Under the pieces are notes generated by a model. That model did no database searches. It saw only the letters and a list, made by a program, of their open reading frames with translations, and was not told the DNA's origin. A stretch of DNA of 35,086 bases from Coriobacteriia bacterium. GTDB taxonomy: Bacteria; Actinomycetota; Coriobacteriia; Coriobacteriales; Atopobiaceae. A program made the position numbers and the translations under genes. Shown here piece after piece: positions 25,822 through 33,666 of this stretch. The DNA lies in contig QAKZ01000043.1 of the NCBI GenBank assembly GCA_003150175.1, positions 1 to 35,086 of the forward strand, written 5' to 3'. Within the stretch, counting starts at the first letter, position 1. Each line of letters opens with the position of its first letter.

Positions 25822-26223
25822 ATGGCGCAGAAGAAGAACGCTCGCACCACGCGCGTCCGCCGTTCCGAGCGTAAGAACATCGCTGTGGGCCAGGCCCACA
25901 TCAAGAGCACGTTCAACAACACGATCGTCTCGATCACCGATCCCCAGGGTAACGTCATCTCCTGGCAGTCCGGTGGCACCGTCGGCTTCAAGGGCTCCCG
26001 TAAGTCCACGCCGTTCGCAGCTCAGCTGGCCGCCGAGGCCGCTGCCAAGGCTGCCATGGAGCACGGCCTGCACAAGGTCGCCGTCTTCGTGAAGGGCCCG
26101 GGCTCTGGTCGCGAGACCGCCATCCGTTCCCTCCAGGCCGCCGGCCTCGAGGTTTCGGGCATCCAGGACAAGACCCCCATCGCGCACAACGGTTGCCGTC
26201 TGAGCAAGCGTCGTCGCGTGTAG
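25822..26223 (+). CDS. rpsK: 30S ribosomal protein S11
   Basis: Platform protein near the E-site codon. The 133 residues include [20 protein letters not shown], the family hallmark, [19 protein letters not shown], and the C-terminal [21 protein letters not shown] weak ribosome site (AGGGGA) precedes ATG 25822, 17 bases after rpsM. Confidence 0.98.
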   Translation: MAQKKNARTTRVRRSERKNIAVGQAHIKSTFNNTIVSITDPQGNVISWQSGGTVGFKGSRKSTPFAAQLAAEAAAKAAMEHGLHKVAVFVKGPGSGRETAIRSLQAAGLEVSGIQDKTPIAHNGCRLSKRRRV

Positions 26224-26241
26224 CTCTAGGAGGATTTAACA

Positions 26242-26832
26242 ATGGCAGTTGATAGGACTCCCGTCCTCAAGAGGTGCCGCCAGCTCGGCATCGACCCCGT
26301 TGTGATGGGGATTAACAAGACTTCTCACCGCGAGCCCAAGCGTCGCCGCAAGGAGTCCGAGTACGGCATGCAGCTTCGCGAGAAGCAGAAAGCCAAGTTC
26401 ATCTACGGCGTTCTCGAGAACCAGTTCCACGGTTACTACAACGCCGCCCTTAAGCGCGAGGGCATCACCGGCGACAACCTGATGAGCATCCTCGAGAGCC
26501 GTCTGGACAACGTCGTCTTCCGTCTCGGCTTCGCCCGCACCCGCAAGGAGGCCCGCCAGACCGTCCGTCACGGCCACATCACCGTGAACGGCCACCGCTG
26601 CGACATCCCCTCCGCGCAGGTCAAGGCCGGCGACGTCATCGCCGTGGCCCCCAAGTACAAGGACCTGCTCCCCATCAAGGAGGCCCTCATCTCCTCCGAG
26701 CACATGGCCGTTCCCGGCTGGCTCGAGGTTGACATCGAGAAGCTCCAGGGCACCGTCCTTCAGGTCCCCACGCGCGACCAGATCGACCTGGACCTCGACG
26801 CTCAGCTCATCGTCGAGCTCTACTCCAAGTAA
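26242..26832 (+). CDS. rpsD: 30S ribosomal protein S4, zinc-free type
   Basis: Primary 16S-binding protein; in enterobacteria it regulates the alpha operon. The 196-residue product has only one cysteine (Cys12) in the N-terminal region, so it lacks the zinc cluster of the C+ form. The S4 RNA-binding domain follows (ESRLDNVVFRLGFARTRKEA, then RQTVRHGHITVNG). AGGAGG lies at 26228-26233. It is the zinc-free exception beside zinc-type S14, L36 and L24. Confidence 0.97.
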   Translation: MAVDRTPVLKRCRQLGIDPVVMGINKTSHREPKRRRKESEYGMQLREKQKAKFIYGVLENQFHGYYNAALKREGITGDNLMSILESRLDNVVFRLGFARTRKEARQTVRHGHITVNGHRCDIPSAQVKAGDVIAVAPKYKDLLPIKEALISSEHMAVPGWLEVDIEKLQGTVLQVPTRDQIDLDLDAQLIVELYSK

Positions 26833-26856
26833 GCCCGACCCTGTTTGGAGGTAGCA

Positions 26857-27798
26857 ATGTCCGATTTCATCCGGCCGCAGGTGTCGGTAGAGGAGATCAG
26901 CGACAGCCTGGCTCGCATCAACGTCGAGCCGCTGGAGCGCGGCTACGGCGACACGCTGGGCAACTCCCTGCGTCGCGTGCTGCTCTCGTCCCTCGAGGGC
27001 GCGGCAGTCGAGGCCATCTCCATCGACGGCGTGCAGCATGAGTTCACGACCGTCGAGGGCGTCTACGAGGACGTCACCGACATCGTGCTCAACGTCAAGG
27101 GACTGGTCTTCCGCTCCATGGGCACCGGCTCCGAGGCGGAGGCCTCCATCTCGGTCGACGGCCCCATGACCGTGACCGGCGGCGACTTCGACGTCCCCGC
27201 CGAGTTCGAGATCGTCAACCCGAGCCACGTCATCTGCACCCTTGGCGAGGGCGCTCACCTCACCATGAGGATGCGCATCGGCATGGGCCGCGGTTACGTG
27301 TCCAACGAGGACAACGAGCGCGAGAGCGACCCCATCGGCATCATCCACGTCGACTCGCTCTTCTCGCCCGTCCGTCGTTGCGCCAAGGTCGTCGAGAACT
27401 GCCGCGTCGGTCGCCGCACCGACTACGACCGCCTCGTCCTCGAGGTCGAGACCAACGGCTCCATCACCCCGCGTGACGCCGTCGTCGAGGCCTCCAACAT
27501 CATCAACCAGCACATGGCCGCGTTCATGTCGCTCGCTGATGAGGACGAGCCCGTCGAGGATGCGTCGATCTTCACGACCAACACGGTCGAGGACAACATC
27601 GAGCTCGACAAGCAGATTGAGGACCTGGACCTCTCCGTCCGCTCCTACAACTGCCTGAAGCGCGCCGGCATCCACTCCGTGCGCCAGCTCGTGGAGTTCT
27701 CCGAGAACGACCTTCTCAACATCAGAAACTTTGGCGTCAAGTCCATCGAGGAAGTCAAGGACAAGCTCGAGAGCATGGGGCTTTCCCTCAAGGCTTAA
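26857..27798 (+). CDS. rpoA: DNA-directed RNA polymerase alpha subunit
   Basis: Scaffold for polymerase assembly and contact for activators and UP elements. The 313 residues contain the N-terminal assembly domain (VEPLERGYGDTLGNSLRRVL, HEFTTVEGVYEDVTDI) and, after an acidic linker (DEDEPVEDASIF), the C-terminal domain with LKRAGIHSVRQLVEFSENDL and NFGVKSIEEVKDKLESMGL. ATG 26857 is used; a TTG 12 bases upstream lies inside the TTGGAGGT ribosome site. Confidence 0.98.
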   Translation: MSDFIRPQVSVEEISDSLARINVEPLERGYGDTLGNSLRRVLLSSLEGAAVEAISIDGVQHEFTTVEGVYEDVTDIVLNVKGLVFRSMGTGSEAEASISVDGPMTVTGGDFDVPAEFEIVNPSHVICTLGEGAHLTMRMRIGMGRGYVSNEDNERESDPIGIIHVDSLFSPVRRCAKVVENCRVGRRTDYDRLVLEVETNGSITPRDAVVEASNIINQHMAAFMSLADEDEPVEDASIFTTNTVEDNIELDKQIEDLDLSVRSYNCLKRAGIHSVRQLVEFSENDLLNIRNFGVKSIEEVKDKLESMGLSLKA

Positions 27799-27828
27799 CG
27801 CGCGCCCGAACGCTTAGGAGAAGCAGTT

Positions 27829-28293
27829 ATGCGTCACAACAAGAAGAAGGGCATGAAGCTCGGCACCGACGCTTCGCACACCAAGGCCATGAAGCGCAGC
27901 CTTGTGTGCGCCCTGTTCACGAACGACCGAATCAAGACGATCGATGCCCGCGCCAAGGCTATCCGCGGCGACGTCGACAAGATCATCACCTGGGCCAAGA
28001 AGGGCGACATCCACTCCCGTCGCCTCGCCATCGCGAAGCTCAACGACAAGGAGATTGTCCGCGAGGTCTTCGAGAAGGCCGCTCAGGGCATGTGGGCCGA
28101 CCGCAACGGCGGCTACACCCGCATCATGAAGCTCGGCCCCCGCAAGGGCGATGCCGCCGAGATGGTGCTGATGGAGCTCGTCACCGAGCCCGTCACCCCC
28201 AAGGCCAAGAAGACCACCGTCTCCAAGGTCGCCGCTCCCGCCGAGGCCCCCAAGGCCGAGGAGGCTCCCGCCGAGGAGAACGCCGCTGAGTAA
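27829..28293 (+). CDS. rplQ: 50S ribosomal protein L17
   Basis: Tunnel-exit protein, last gene of the alpha operon. Residues 1-120 match the family (MRHNKKKGMKLGTDASHTKA, TIDARAKAIRGDVDKIITWA). A C-terminal extension of about 30 residues, rich in Ala, Pro, Glu and Lys (PAEAPKAEEAPAEENAAE), is added, as in several Actinobacteria. AGGAGAAG precedes ATG 27829. An intrinsic terminator follows. Confidence 0.98.
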   Translation: MRHNKKKGMKLGTDASHTKAMKRSLVCALFTNDRIKTIDARAKAIRGDVDKIITWAKKGDIHSRRLAIAKLNDKEIVREVFEKAAQGMWADRNGGYTRIMKLGPRKGDAAEMVLMELVTEPVTPKAKKTTVSKVAAPAEAPKAEEAPAEENAAE

Positions 28294-28316
28294 GCGGAGC
28301 TCATCGAAGTGCCCAT

Positions 28317-28348
28317 AGGGCCCTGGCCTAGCGCCGGGGCCCTTTTTC
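28317..28348 (+). terminator. Intrinsic terminator after rplQ
   Basis: AGGGCCC (28317-28323) pairs with GGGCCCT (28337-28343), extended by GGC/GCC inside, and runs into TTTTTC. It ends the alpha operon 22 bases before truA. truA could still be reached by readthrough, since no promoter is visible between them. Confidence 0.85.
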
Positions 28349-28370
28349 TAAGATGTCGGAGGATATGCTC

Positions 28371-29216
28371 ATGGGTGCCTACGTGCGCGAATACGTCCCG
28401 CGCGATATCCCGACGGTCGGGGACGCCCCGGCCGCGGGGACGCTCGTCATACGGCTCGGTTACCGCGGGGAGGGGTTCTGCGGATTCGCGGAGCAGCCTG
28501 GGAAGCGGACCGTCGCCGGTGAGCTCCGCCGCGCGCTCGAGTGCGCGCTGCGCCGTCCCTGCGAGCTCACGTGCGCTGGCCGCACCGACGCCGGCGTCCA
28601 TGCCGTGGCACAGTACGTCAGCGTCCCGGTGAGCGCGCCCGAGCTCGAGCTCGCGTGCGACCGCCTGCGCAGGAGCCTCGTCGCCCTCACGCCCGATGAC
28701 CTCTCGGTCCAAGAGCTGTATCGCGCCGCTCCGGACTTCTCTGCGCGGTTCGACGCTCAGATGCGGCGCTATCGCTACCGGATCTGTGCGGGCGACGCGC
28801 GCCCGGTCATGGCCTGGGACCACGCGTGGTGGTACAAGGGCTCGCTCGACGCGGCCGCCATGGACGCCGCGGCGCAAGCCCTCGTGGGCGAGCATGACTT
28901 CAAGAGCTTCTGTAAGGCCGCCTCGGCTGTGGATAAACCGACTTCCCGTTACATCGCGAGCCTGCACGTGGCCGAGGTCGAGGAGGCCTCGGAGCGCCTC
29001 GTGGCGGTCGATGTGGAAGGCAACGCATTCCTGCACAACATGGTCCGCACCATCGTGGGTACGCTCGTCGAGGTTGGGCGCGGACACCGCGACGCGGCCT
29101 GGGTGGCAGATGCCCTGGCTGCCCGCGACCGCGCCGCCGCCGGCCCCTGCGCTCCTGCCCGCGGCCTAACGTTCATGGCTGTCGATTACCCGGAAGGGTC
29201 GCTTCTTCCCTGGTAG
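28371..29216 (+). CDS. truA: tRNA pseudouridine synthase A (positions 38-40)
   Basis: Converts uridines in the anticodon stem-loop to pseudouridine. The 281-residue protein has the catalytic Asp73 in AGRTDAGVHA, RRYRYRI, DFKSFCKA and FLHNMVRTIVGTLVEVGRG, all typical of TruA. Of three in-frame ATGs (28353, 28365, 28371) the last is eight bases after GGAGG and is preferred. truA commonly follows rplQ. The next gene begins 66 bases after its stop. Confidence 0.95.
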   Translation: MGAYVREYVPRDIPTVGDAPAAGTLVIRLGYRGEGFCGFAEQPGKRTVAGELRRALECALRRPCELTCAGRTDAGVHAVAQYVSVPVSAPELELACDRLRRSLVALTPDDLSVQELYRAAPDFSARFDAQMRRYRYRICAGDARPVMAWDHAWWYKGSLDAAAMDAAAQALVGEHDFKSFCKAASAVDKPTSRYIASLHVAEVEEASERLVAVDVEGNAFLHNMVRTIVGTLVEVGRGHRDAAWVADALAARDRAAAGPCAPARGLTFMAVDYPEGSLLPW

Positions 29217-29282
29217 GAAGTGGCCGTACGCCCAAACCCCCTCGCGGCGCCTCCGGGCGCGCGGAAGAAAGGAAAGCCGACC

Positions 29283-30266
29283 TTGGATCTTCTCGTCGAC
29301 GTTCTCGCCGATTCCGTCATAGACACGCTCAAGCTCGTGCCGTTCCTCTTTGTGACGTACCTCGCCATGGAGGCGCTCGAGCACCTCGCGAGCCATAAGG
29401 TGAAGGAGGCTGTCGAGCGTGCGGGCGCCGCCGGACCTGTGGTGGGCGGCCTGCTCGGCGCGTTGCCCCAGTGCGGGTTCTCTGCGATGGCGGCGACGCT
29501 CTACGCCGGGCGCGTGGTCACTGCCGGCACGCTCGTGGCGGTCATCCTCTCGACCTCGGACGAGATGATCCCCGTCTTCGTCGCGCATCAGGCGCCTGCA
29601 GGTCGGATGCTCGTGATCATCGCCATCAAGGTCGTCCTCGGCATCGCGGCTGGCCTGGTCCTCGACGTTGCGCTGCGCCTGCTGCACCGCGCGGGCGATG
29701 GCCACGCGCACATCCACGAGCTCTGCGAGCGCGAGCACTGCCATTGCGAGGAGGCGGAAGAGGCTGACGAGGGCGAGGGCGCCGAGCGGGGCGGTGGCGC
29801 CGAGGAGGTCGAGCATGGCGACGGCCACGGCCACGGCGACCACCACGGTCACGCTCATCACCACGGCGCCTGGGGCATCGTGCGCTCCGCGCTCGTCCAC
29901 ACGGTGCAGGTCACGGTGTTCATCTTCCTGATCTCGCTCGTGTTCGGCCTGGTCATCGAGGGGGTGGGGGAGGACGCCATCGGCGCCGTGCTCGCCGACC
30001 ACCCCGTGCGCGCCACGTTCCTCTCCGCGCTGGTCGGGCTCATCCCGAACTGCGGCGCGAGCGTCGCCATCGCGGAGCTGTTCCTCGAGGGGACGCTCGC
30101 CACGGGCCCGATGCTCGCCGGGCTTCTTTCCTCCGGCGGCGTGGGCCTGCTCGTCTTGTGGCGCACGAACGCGGACGCGCGCCAGAACGCCGTCGTCACG
30201 GTGCTGGTATACGCGGTCTCGGTTCTCACGGGCCTCGCGGCCTGCGCGTTAGGTATCCTGTTGTAA
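29283..30266 (+). CDS. Putative permease, ArsP_2-like heavy-metal exporter family
   Basis: Polytopic membrane protein of 327 residues in two similar halves. The first half has ALPQCGFSAMAATLYAGR near residues 60-77 and the second LIPNCGASVAIAELFLEG near 253-270; each Pro-x-Cys-Gly lies in a hydrophobic region. Between the halves, about 140-196, is a cytosolic-looking loop rich in His, Glu, Asp and Gly (ELCEREHCHC, DGHGHGDHHGHAHHHG) that suggests metal binding. This layout matches the family annotated as 10-TM putative heavy-metal or arsenic/manganese exporters; the substrate is unknown. The TTG start at 29283 follows GGAAAG and gives the family N-terminus; a GTG at 29220 is a poorer alternative. 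Confidence 0.65.
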   Translation: MDLLVDVLADSVIDTLKLVPFLFVTYLAMEALEHLASHKVKEAVERAGAAGPVVGGLLGALPQCGFSAMAATLYAGRVVTAGTLVAVILSTSDEMIPVFVAHQAPAGRMLVIIAIKVVLGIAAGLVLDVALRLLHRAGDGHAHIHELCEREHCHCEEAEEADEGEGAERGGGAEEVEHGDGHGHGDHHGHAHHHGAWGIVRSALVHTVQVTVFIFLISLVFGLVIEGVGEDAIGAVLADHPVRATFLSALVGLIPNCGASVAIAELFLEGTLATGPMLAGLLSSGGVGLLVLWRTNADARQNAVVTVLVYAVSVLTGLAACALGILL

Positions 30267-30279
30267 AAAAGGATTCACA

Positions 30280-30295
30280 CGTGCGCATGCGCACG
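30280..30295. repeat. Perfect 16-base palindrome upstream of 30310
   Basis: CGTGCGCATGCGCACG is fully self-complementary. It lies between the permease stop (after an A-run at 30265-30270) and the next ATG. It could be an RNA hairpin or a protein-binding site. Confidence 0.55.
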
Positions 30296-30309
30296 GGAAG
30301 GCGGTACCC

Positions 30310-31128
30310 ATGCTCTTTAGGAAGCGCGAGAGGTTTGAGCGCACCGATGTGCCCACGCCGGGCCCGTTCACGAACATCATCGGCGGAGCCGTTCTCGCGG
30401 TCGTGGCCGTCGCGGTCATCCTCGTCATCACCAACGTAGCCGATCGCGTGAGCAAAGAGACGCGCCTCCAGGACTACAACCTCAGCAAGCAGGTCGGCAA
30501 GGAGTCTGCGATGGTCGTGACCGACGACCAGTATCAGATCTCGAAGGACACATTCACGAAGATCCTCTTCCTCACGGTCGCGGACGCATCCGATATGGAG
30601 AAGGGCACGCAGGTCACGCAGGCGCAGGTGCTCCTTCTGCACGAGAAGCCCGTGCAGGCCGAGGATGGGTCCGAGACGACCCAGACCGTGGCGTCGCTCG
30701 CAACCATCCCGCTCGACGCGAAGATCGGCACCGGCGGGGACGCCGCGACGCTTGCCGACTACTGCGCGGCGCATGGCCCGGCCGCGTGCGTGGTGCCGCT
30801 CAACGCGGCGTGCAACATCAAGTTCACGCACGTCGTCGTGGCGAGCGAGGATGTGCTCGAGCAGGTCATGGCGCTTTCCGGCTCAGACCCGTCGAAGTTC
30901 ATCGCGGACTCGACGCCCCTGCTCATGAAGCTTCGCACCGATATGACGGCCGCCGAGCTCGTCGAGGTCGGCACCAAGGCCACGACCGTCGGCGCCGAGA
31001 ACTTCAACCGTGTTGACGCCCCGCTGGTCCCTGAGGTCGCCCAGGCCGACGACGGTTCAACGCAGCAGACCGGCTTCCAGGTCATCGATCGCACCGCCCT
31101 GTGCACCTCCGTCGCCACTCTCGTCTAA
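30310..31128 (+). CDS. Membrane-anchored extracytoplasmic protein, unrecognised
   Basis: 272 residues with a short basic cytoplasmic head, one transmembrane helix at about 22-42 (NIIGGAVLAVVAVAVILVIT), and a long outside domain. The order of strands (TKILFLTVAD, QVLLLHEK, VASLATIPLDAKI, then FTHVVVASEDVLEQVMALSG and TPLLMKLRTDMTAAELV) recalls LytR-CpsA-Psr proteins. The charged and Arg residues that bind polyprenyl phosphate in that family are not evident. I give no firm function: a degenerate LCP-like protein is one possibility. AAGGCGG precedes ATG 30310, and the gene ends just before a lone TCACCCAGTG (31132-31141), a core of the repeat A/B family. Confidence 0.75.
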   Translation: MLFRKRERFERTDVPTPGPFTNIIGGAVLAVVAVAVILVITNVADRVSKETRLQDYNLSKQVGKESAMVVTDDQYQISKDTFTKILFLTVADASDMEKGTQVTQAQVLLLHEKPVQAEDGSETTQTVASLATIPLDAKIGTGGDAATLADYCAAHGPAACVVPLNAACNIKFTHVVVASEDVLEQVMALSGSDPSKFIADSTPLLMKLRTDMTAAELVEVGTKATTVGAENFNRVDAPLVPEVAQADDGSTQQTGFQVIDRTALCTSVATLV

Positions 31129-31248
31129 CCCTCACCCAGTGAAGGCGGGACGGATACGTGGGGATTTAGGGAGGGTGTGGACGCACACTTTACCTGCATA
31201 AAGCCATCGGATAATGGCAAGACGGCCATACGATCCGAAAGGCAGCCG

Positions 31249-32313
31249 TTGCAGCACTTCTCTCCCACATCACCACAGGTATCGGTCCTCCTTTGCGTCC
31301 ATGATGCCGAGAAAACCCTGCGCCGCGCGGTGGAGAGCGTGCAGAACCAGACGCTCCGCAACGTCGAGCTCGTCGCGGTTGACGCCGGCTCCGAGGATGG
31401 GAGCGCCCGGATGCTCGACGTGGCGGCCGAGCGCGATATGCGCGTGAGCGTCGAGCATGTCCCGCCCTGCACGCGCGAGGCGGCCCTCGACCTGGCGCTT
31501 TCCCATGCCCGCGGCGAACACGTGACCGTCATGGACGCAGACGGCTGGCTCGAGCCGACCTTCCTGCAGCGCCTCGTGGAGACCGCCGAGGGCGGGCACG
31601 TCGACCTCGTGGTCGCGTCCGCCGAGGTGGAGATAAGCACGCCGCGCCGCTCGGTCGAGCTCAGGTCCCCCGACGCCGAGGCTATCTACCGGACCCAGCA
31701 CGATTTCCGCGCCGCCGCGTGGCAGCACCTCGCCTCGGGGCTCCTCGCCCCGGCGAGCGCGAAGCTCTTCGACCGCGGCCGGGCGGTCGCCGAGGGCCTC
31801 AAGTTCGACTCGGGCAGCGGCACCGATCACGGATTCACCTACGGCTACCTGCGCGAGATCGAGCGCGTCGCCATCGTGGGCGGCGGGTATCGCGTCCAGC
31901 GCGACGTGGAGCTCGGCGGGGTCGAGTCGGCGCGGCGGCTCTACCGTGGGCTCGGCCGGGAGCACGAGGCCGTCAGATCGCTGCTCGCCGATTGGGGGCT
32001 CGAGGGCGACGCCGCGAGCGTGGCTACGCTCCAAGGTCGCTACCTGGAGCTTCTTTCCCAGTGCATCTCGATCGCGTGCGACACCCGCTCAGGCGAGAAG
32101 CCCGAGGAGGTCCGCGCGCTCGTGGGCCAGATGATCTCCGACGATCGCGCGCGCCTCGCAGCGAGCGTGGGGCAGCCGAGCGACGGCGCCGCCCGCGCGC
32201 TGGTCGGGCCCATCAAGGGCCAAAACGTCTCGTTGGCGATCATGCAGGCGCGCCTGTTCTCGGTGGCTCGTCGCGGCGCTCCGGCCATCCTCGCGCCTGA
32301 CGCCTTCATCTGA
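31249..32313 (+). CDS. Family 2 glycosyltransferase
   Basis: Likely transfers a sugar to a cell-surface polymer or lipid carrier. The GT-A domain fills about residues 1-120 of 354: PQVSVLLCVHDAEKTLRRAV, then VELVAVDAGSEDG and the metal-binding DAD in HVTVMDADGWLEP. The remaining 230 residues show no clear membrane helix and no known domain. The TTG start at 31249 has GAAAGG six bases before it. A GTG at 31177 would add 24 residues but has its G-rich site almost touching the codon. A possible promoter (TTTACC 31189, GATAAT 31210) would lie between the two starts. Donor and acceptor are unknown. Confidence 0.8.
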   Translation: MQHFSPTSPQVSVLLCVHDAEKTLRRAVESVQNQTLRNVELVAVDAGSEDGSARMLDVAAERDMRVSVEHVPPCTREAALDLALSHARGEHVTVMDADGWLEPTFLQRLVETAEGGHVDLVVASAEVEISTPRRSVELRSPDAEAIYRTQHDFRAAAWQHLASGLLAPASAKLFDRGRAVAEGLKFDSGSGTDHGFTYGYLREIERVAIVGGGYRVQRDVELGGVESARRLYRGLGREHEAVRSLLADWGLEGDAASVATLQGRYLELLSQCISIACDTRSGEKPEEVRALVGQMISDDRARLAASVGQPSDGAARALVGPIKGQNVSLAIMQARLFSVARRGAPAILAPDAFI

Positions 32314-32342
32314 TTCGCGGTCCGTTGGCGCCGCTTGAAGCG

Positions 32343-32391
32343 AATCGAGGCCGTTCGCAGACTATCCGCCTGCGAACGGCCTCGATTTTTG
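32343..32391 (+). terminator. Intrinsic terminator between convergent glycosyltransferases
   Basis: A perfect 18-bp stem (32343-32360 with 32370-32387, core CGAGGCCGTTCGCAG) with a nine-base loop runs into TTTTTG. It ends the plus-strand transcript from 31249. GATTCGC at 32312-32318 can also pair with GCGAATC at 32340-32346, competing with the foot of the stem. On the minus strand the hairpin lacks a good T-run. Confidence 0.9.
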
Positions 32392-32454
32392 TCTCTCCTG
32401 AAGTCGACTGTTGGATCAGCCGCAGGAGTCGGCTGCTAAGGTCGCCTCAAAGAC

Positions 32455-33558
32455 CTACAGCCGGTTCGCGCGGCTGCGGACGTTGTCGACCACGAAGCCG
32501 AGCCCGTTCGTGCGCAGCCGGTAAGCGGCCTCCCGTGCGAGGTATCCCGCACGGGCGAGCCCGCCCCCGCGCGGCGCCCCGACGCCGACCTCGCGCGCAA
32601 AGAAGCCCTTCGCGGCGGGGGAGAGCGCCGCCAGCCCGAACACCCTCGCGGGCTCCAGCCGCGCCATGGAGCGCGAGACGAGCTCGGCCACACCCGGGGC
32701 GTCCTCGCCTGCGGCGTCCGCGGTGATCATCGCGTAGTTGACCCCGCGCAGCGCGAGCGCGTCGAGCACGCGCCCATCCGTGACGCCGAGCCTCTCGGCC
32801 GCGTCCATCATCTCGTTCCAGCGCGAAAGCGGCGTCAGCGGCGACTTGCGCGCGAGCGCCTCGGCGTCGTTCAGGTCGTGCTCTCGGTAGAGGTAGAGCG
32901 GCTCGTCGACGTAGGCGAGGGCGTCGGTGGCGCAGAGCGTCTCGATGAGGAAGGGGTTGTCCGTCCAGCCCGCGCCCGGCACCTCGCGGAACCGCACGCC
33001 GGCGCGCTCGAGGAACTGGCGCCGGTACATGCCCGCCCAGATCGCGGGGTGGTGCAGCAGAAGCTCGATGCCGTCGCCGATGCGGAAGGGCTGCTGCGCG
33101 GGCTTGACCCGGTGAAGGTACTGGCAGCTCACGCGCCTCTCGCCGCCTGCCTCGTCCTCGAAAACGCGCCAGTACGCGCACCGCACGACGTCCGGCGCGC
33201 GGCCGCCAGCGTCCGCGACGCCCTCGGCGCAGCCGACGAGCCGCTCGTACATCGCGGGGTCGAGGTAGTCGTCGGGCTCCACGATGGCGACCCACTCGCC
33301 GTCGGCCAGCGCGATGCCGCGGTTGCAGGTGGCGCCGTAGCCCTCGTTGGGCTTGTCGACCACGACGATCCGCGCGTCGCGGGCGGCGTGGCCGTGCGCG
33401 ATCGCGGAGCTGCGATCGCGCGACCCGTCGTTCATGCAAATGATCTGCAGGTCAAGGTAGGTCTGGCGTTCAATGCTCAGCAGGCACTGGTCGAGCGTCG
33501 TCTCGACGTTGCACATGGGGACGACGACCGAGACCCGGCCGTGGACGGTGTTGCTCAT
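32455..33558 (-). CDS. Family 2 glycosyltransferase (minus strand)
   Basis: 367 residues with the GT-A start VSVVVPMCNVETTLDQCLLS, MNDGSRDRSS near 46-55, NEGYGATCNRGIALADGEW and the acidic metal-binding EPDDYLDP. This resembles GT2 enzymes of polysaccharide and teichoic acid clusters. The C-terminal part has no recognised domain. ATG at 33558 is chosen because GGAGGG lies just before it (minus strand); a start 81 bases further upstream adds basic, unconserved residues. It is divergent from the next gene across 108 bases. Confidence 0.85.
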   Translation of the reverse strand: MSNTVHGRVSVVVPMCNVETTLDQCLLSIERQTYLDLQIICMNDGSRDRSSAIAHGHAARDARIVVVDKPNEGYGATCNRGIALADGEWVAIVEPDDYLDPAMYERLVGCAEGVADAGGRAPDVVRCAYWRVFEDEAGGERRVSCQYLHRVKPAQQPFRIGDGIELLLHHPAIWAGMYRRQFLERAGVRFREVPGAGWTDNPFLIETLCATDALAYVDEPLYLYREHDLNDAEALARKSPLTPLSRWNEMMDAAERLGVTDGRVLDALALRGVNYAMITADAAGEDAPGVAELVSRSMARLEPARVFGLAALSPAAKGFFAREVGVGAPRGGGLARAGYLAREAAYRLRTNGLGFVVDNVRSRANRL

Positions 33559-33666
33559 GGGCCCTCCTTCGGGCGGCGGGCGGGCGGCTTTCCGCGCCCG
33601 CTCCTCGCAGCCAGCTCCCTTATAATAAGTCAGCAACACCAGCCCACCGATTGGACGCGCCGCTTC
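33559..33666. promoter_or_regulatory. Divergent gap with a consensus -10 box
   Basis: TATAAT at 33621-33626 on the plus strand is a perfect -10 box, but no -35 box lies 16-18 bases upstream. It would give the plus-strand gene at 33667 a leader of about 34 bases, and that gene lacks a clear ribosome site. The minus-strand gene presumably also starts from here. Confidence 0.45.

Noticed and set aside
26236..27675. 479-codon minus-strand frame over rpsD and rpoA
   Set aside because: Antisense to two certain genes, with an Asp/Val/Leu/Glu/Gly-rich composition typical of reversed GC-rich coding sequence.
29220..29282. GTG at 29220 as the start of the permease
   Set aside because: The extra 21 residues are basic and Pro-rich without family likeness, and GGAAAG precedes the TTG at 29283; it is kept only as an alternative.
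33559..33639. Upstream extension of the minus-strand glycosyltransferase
   Set aside because: It contains basic, Pro-rich residues and lacks a ribosome site, whereas the ATG at 33558 has GGAGGG in the right place.
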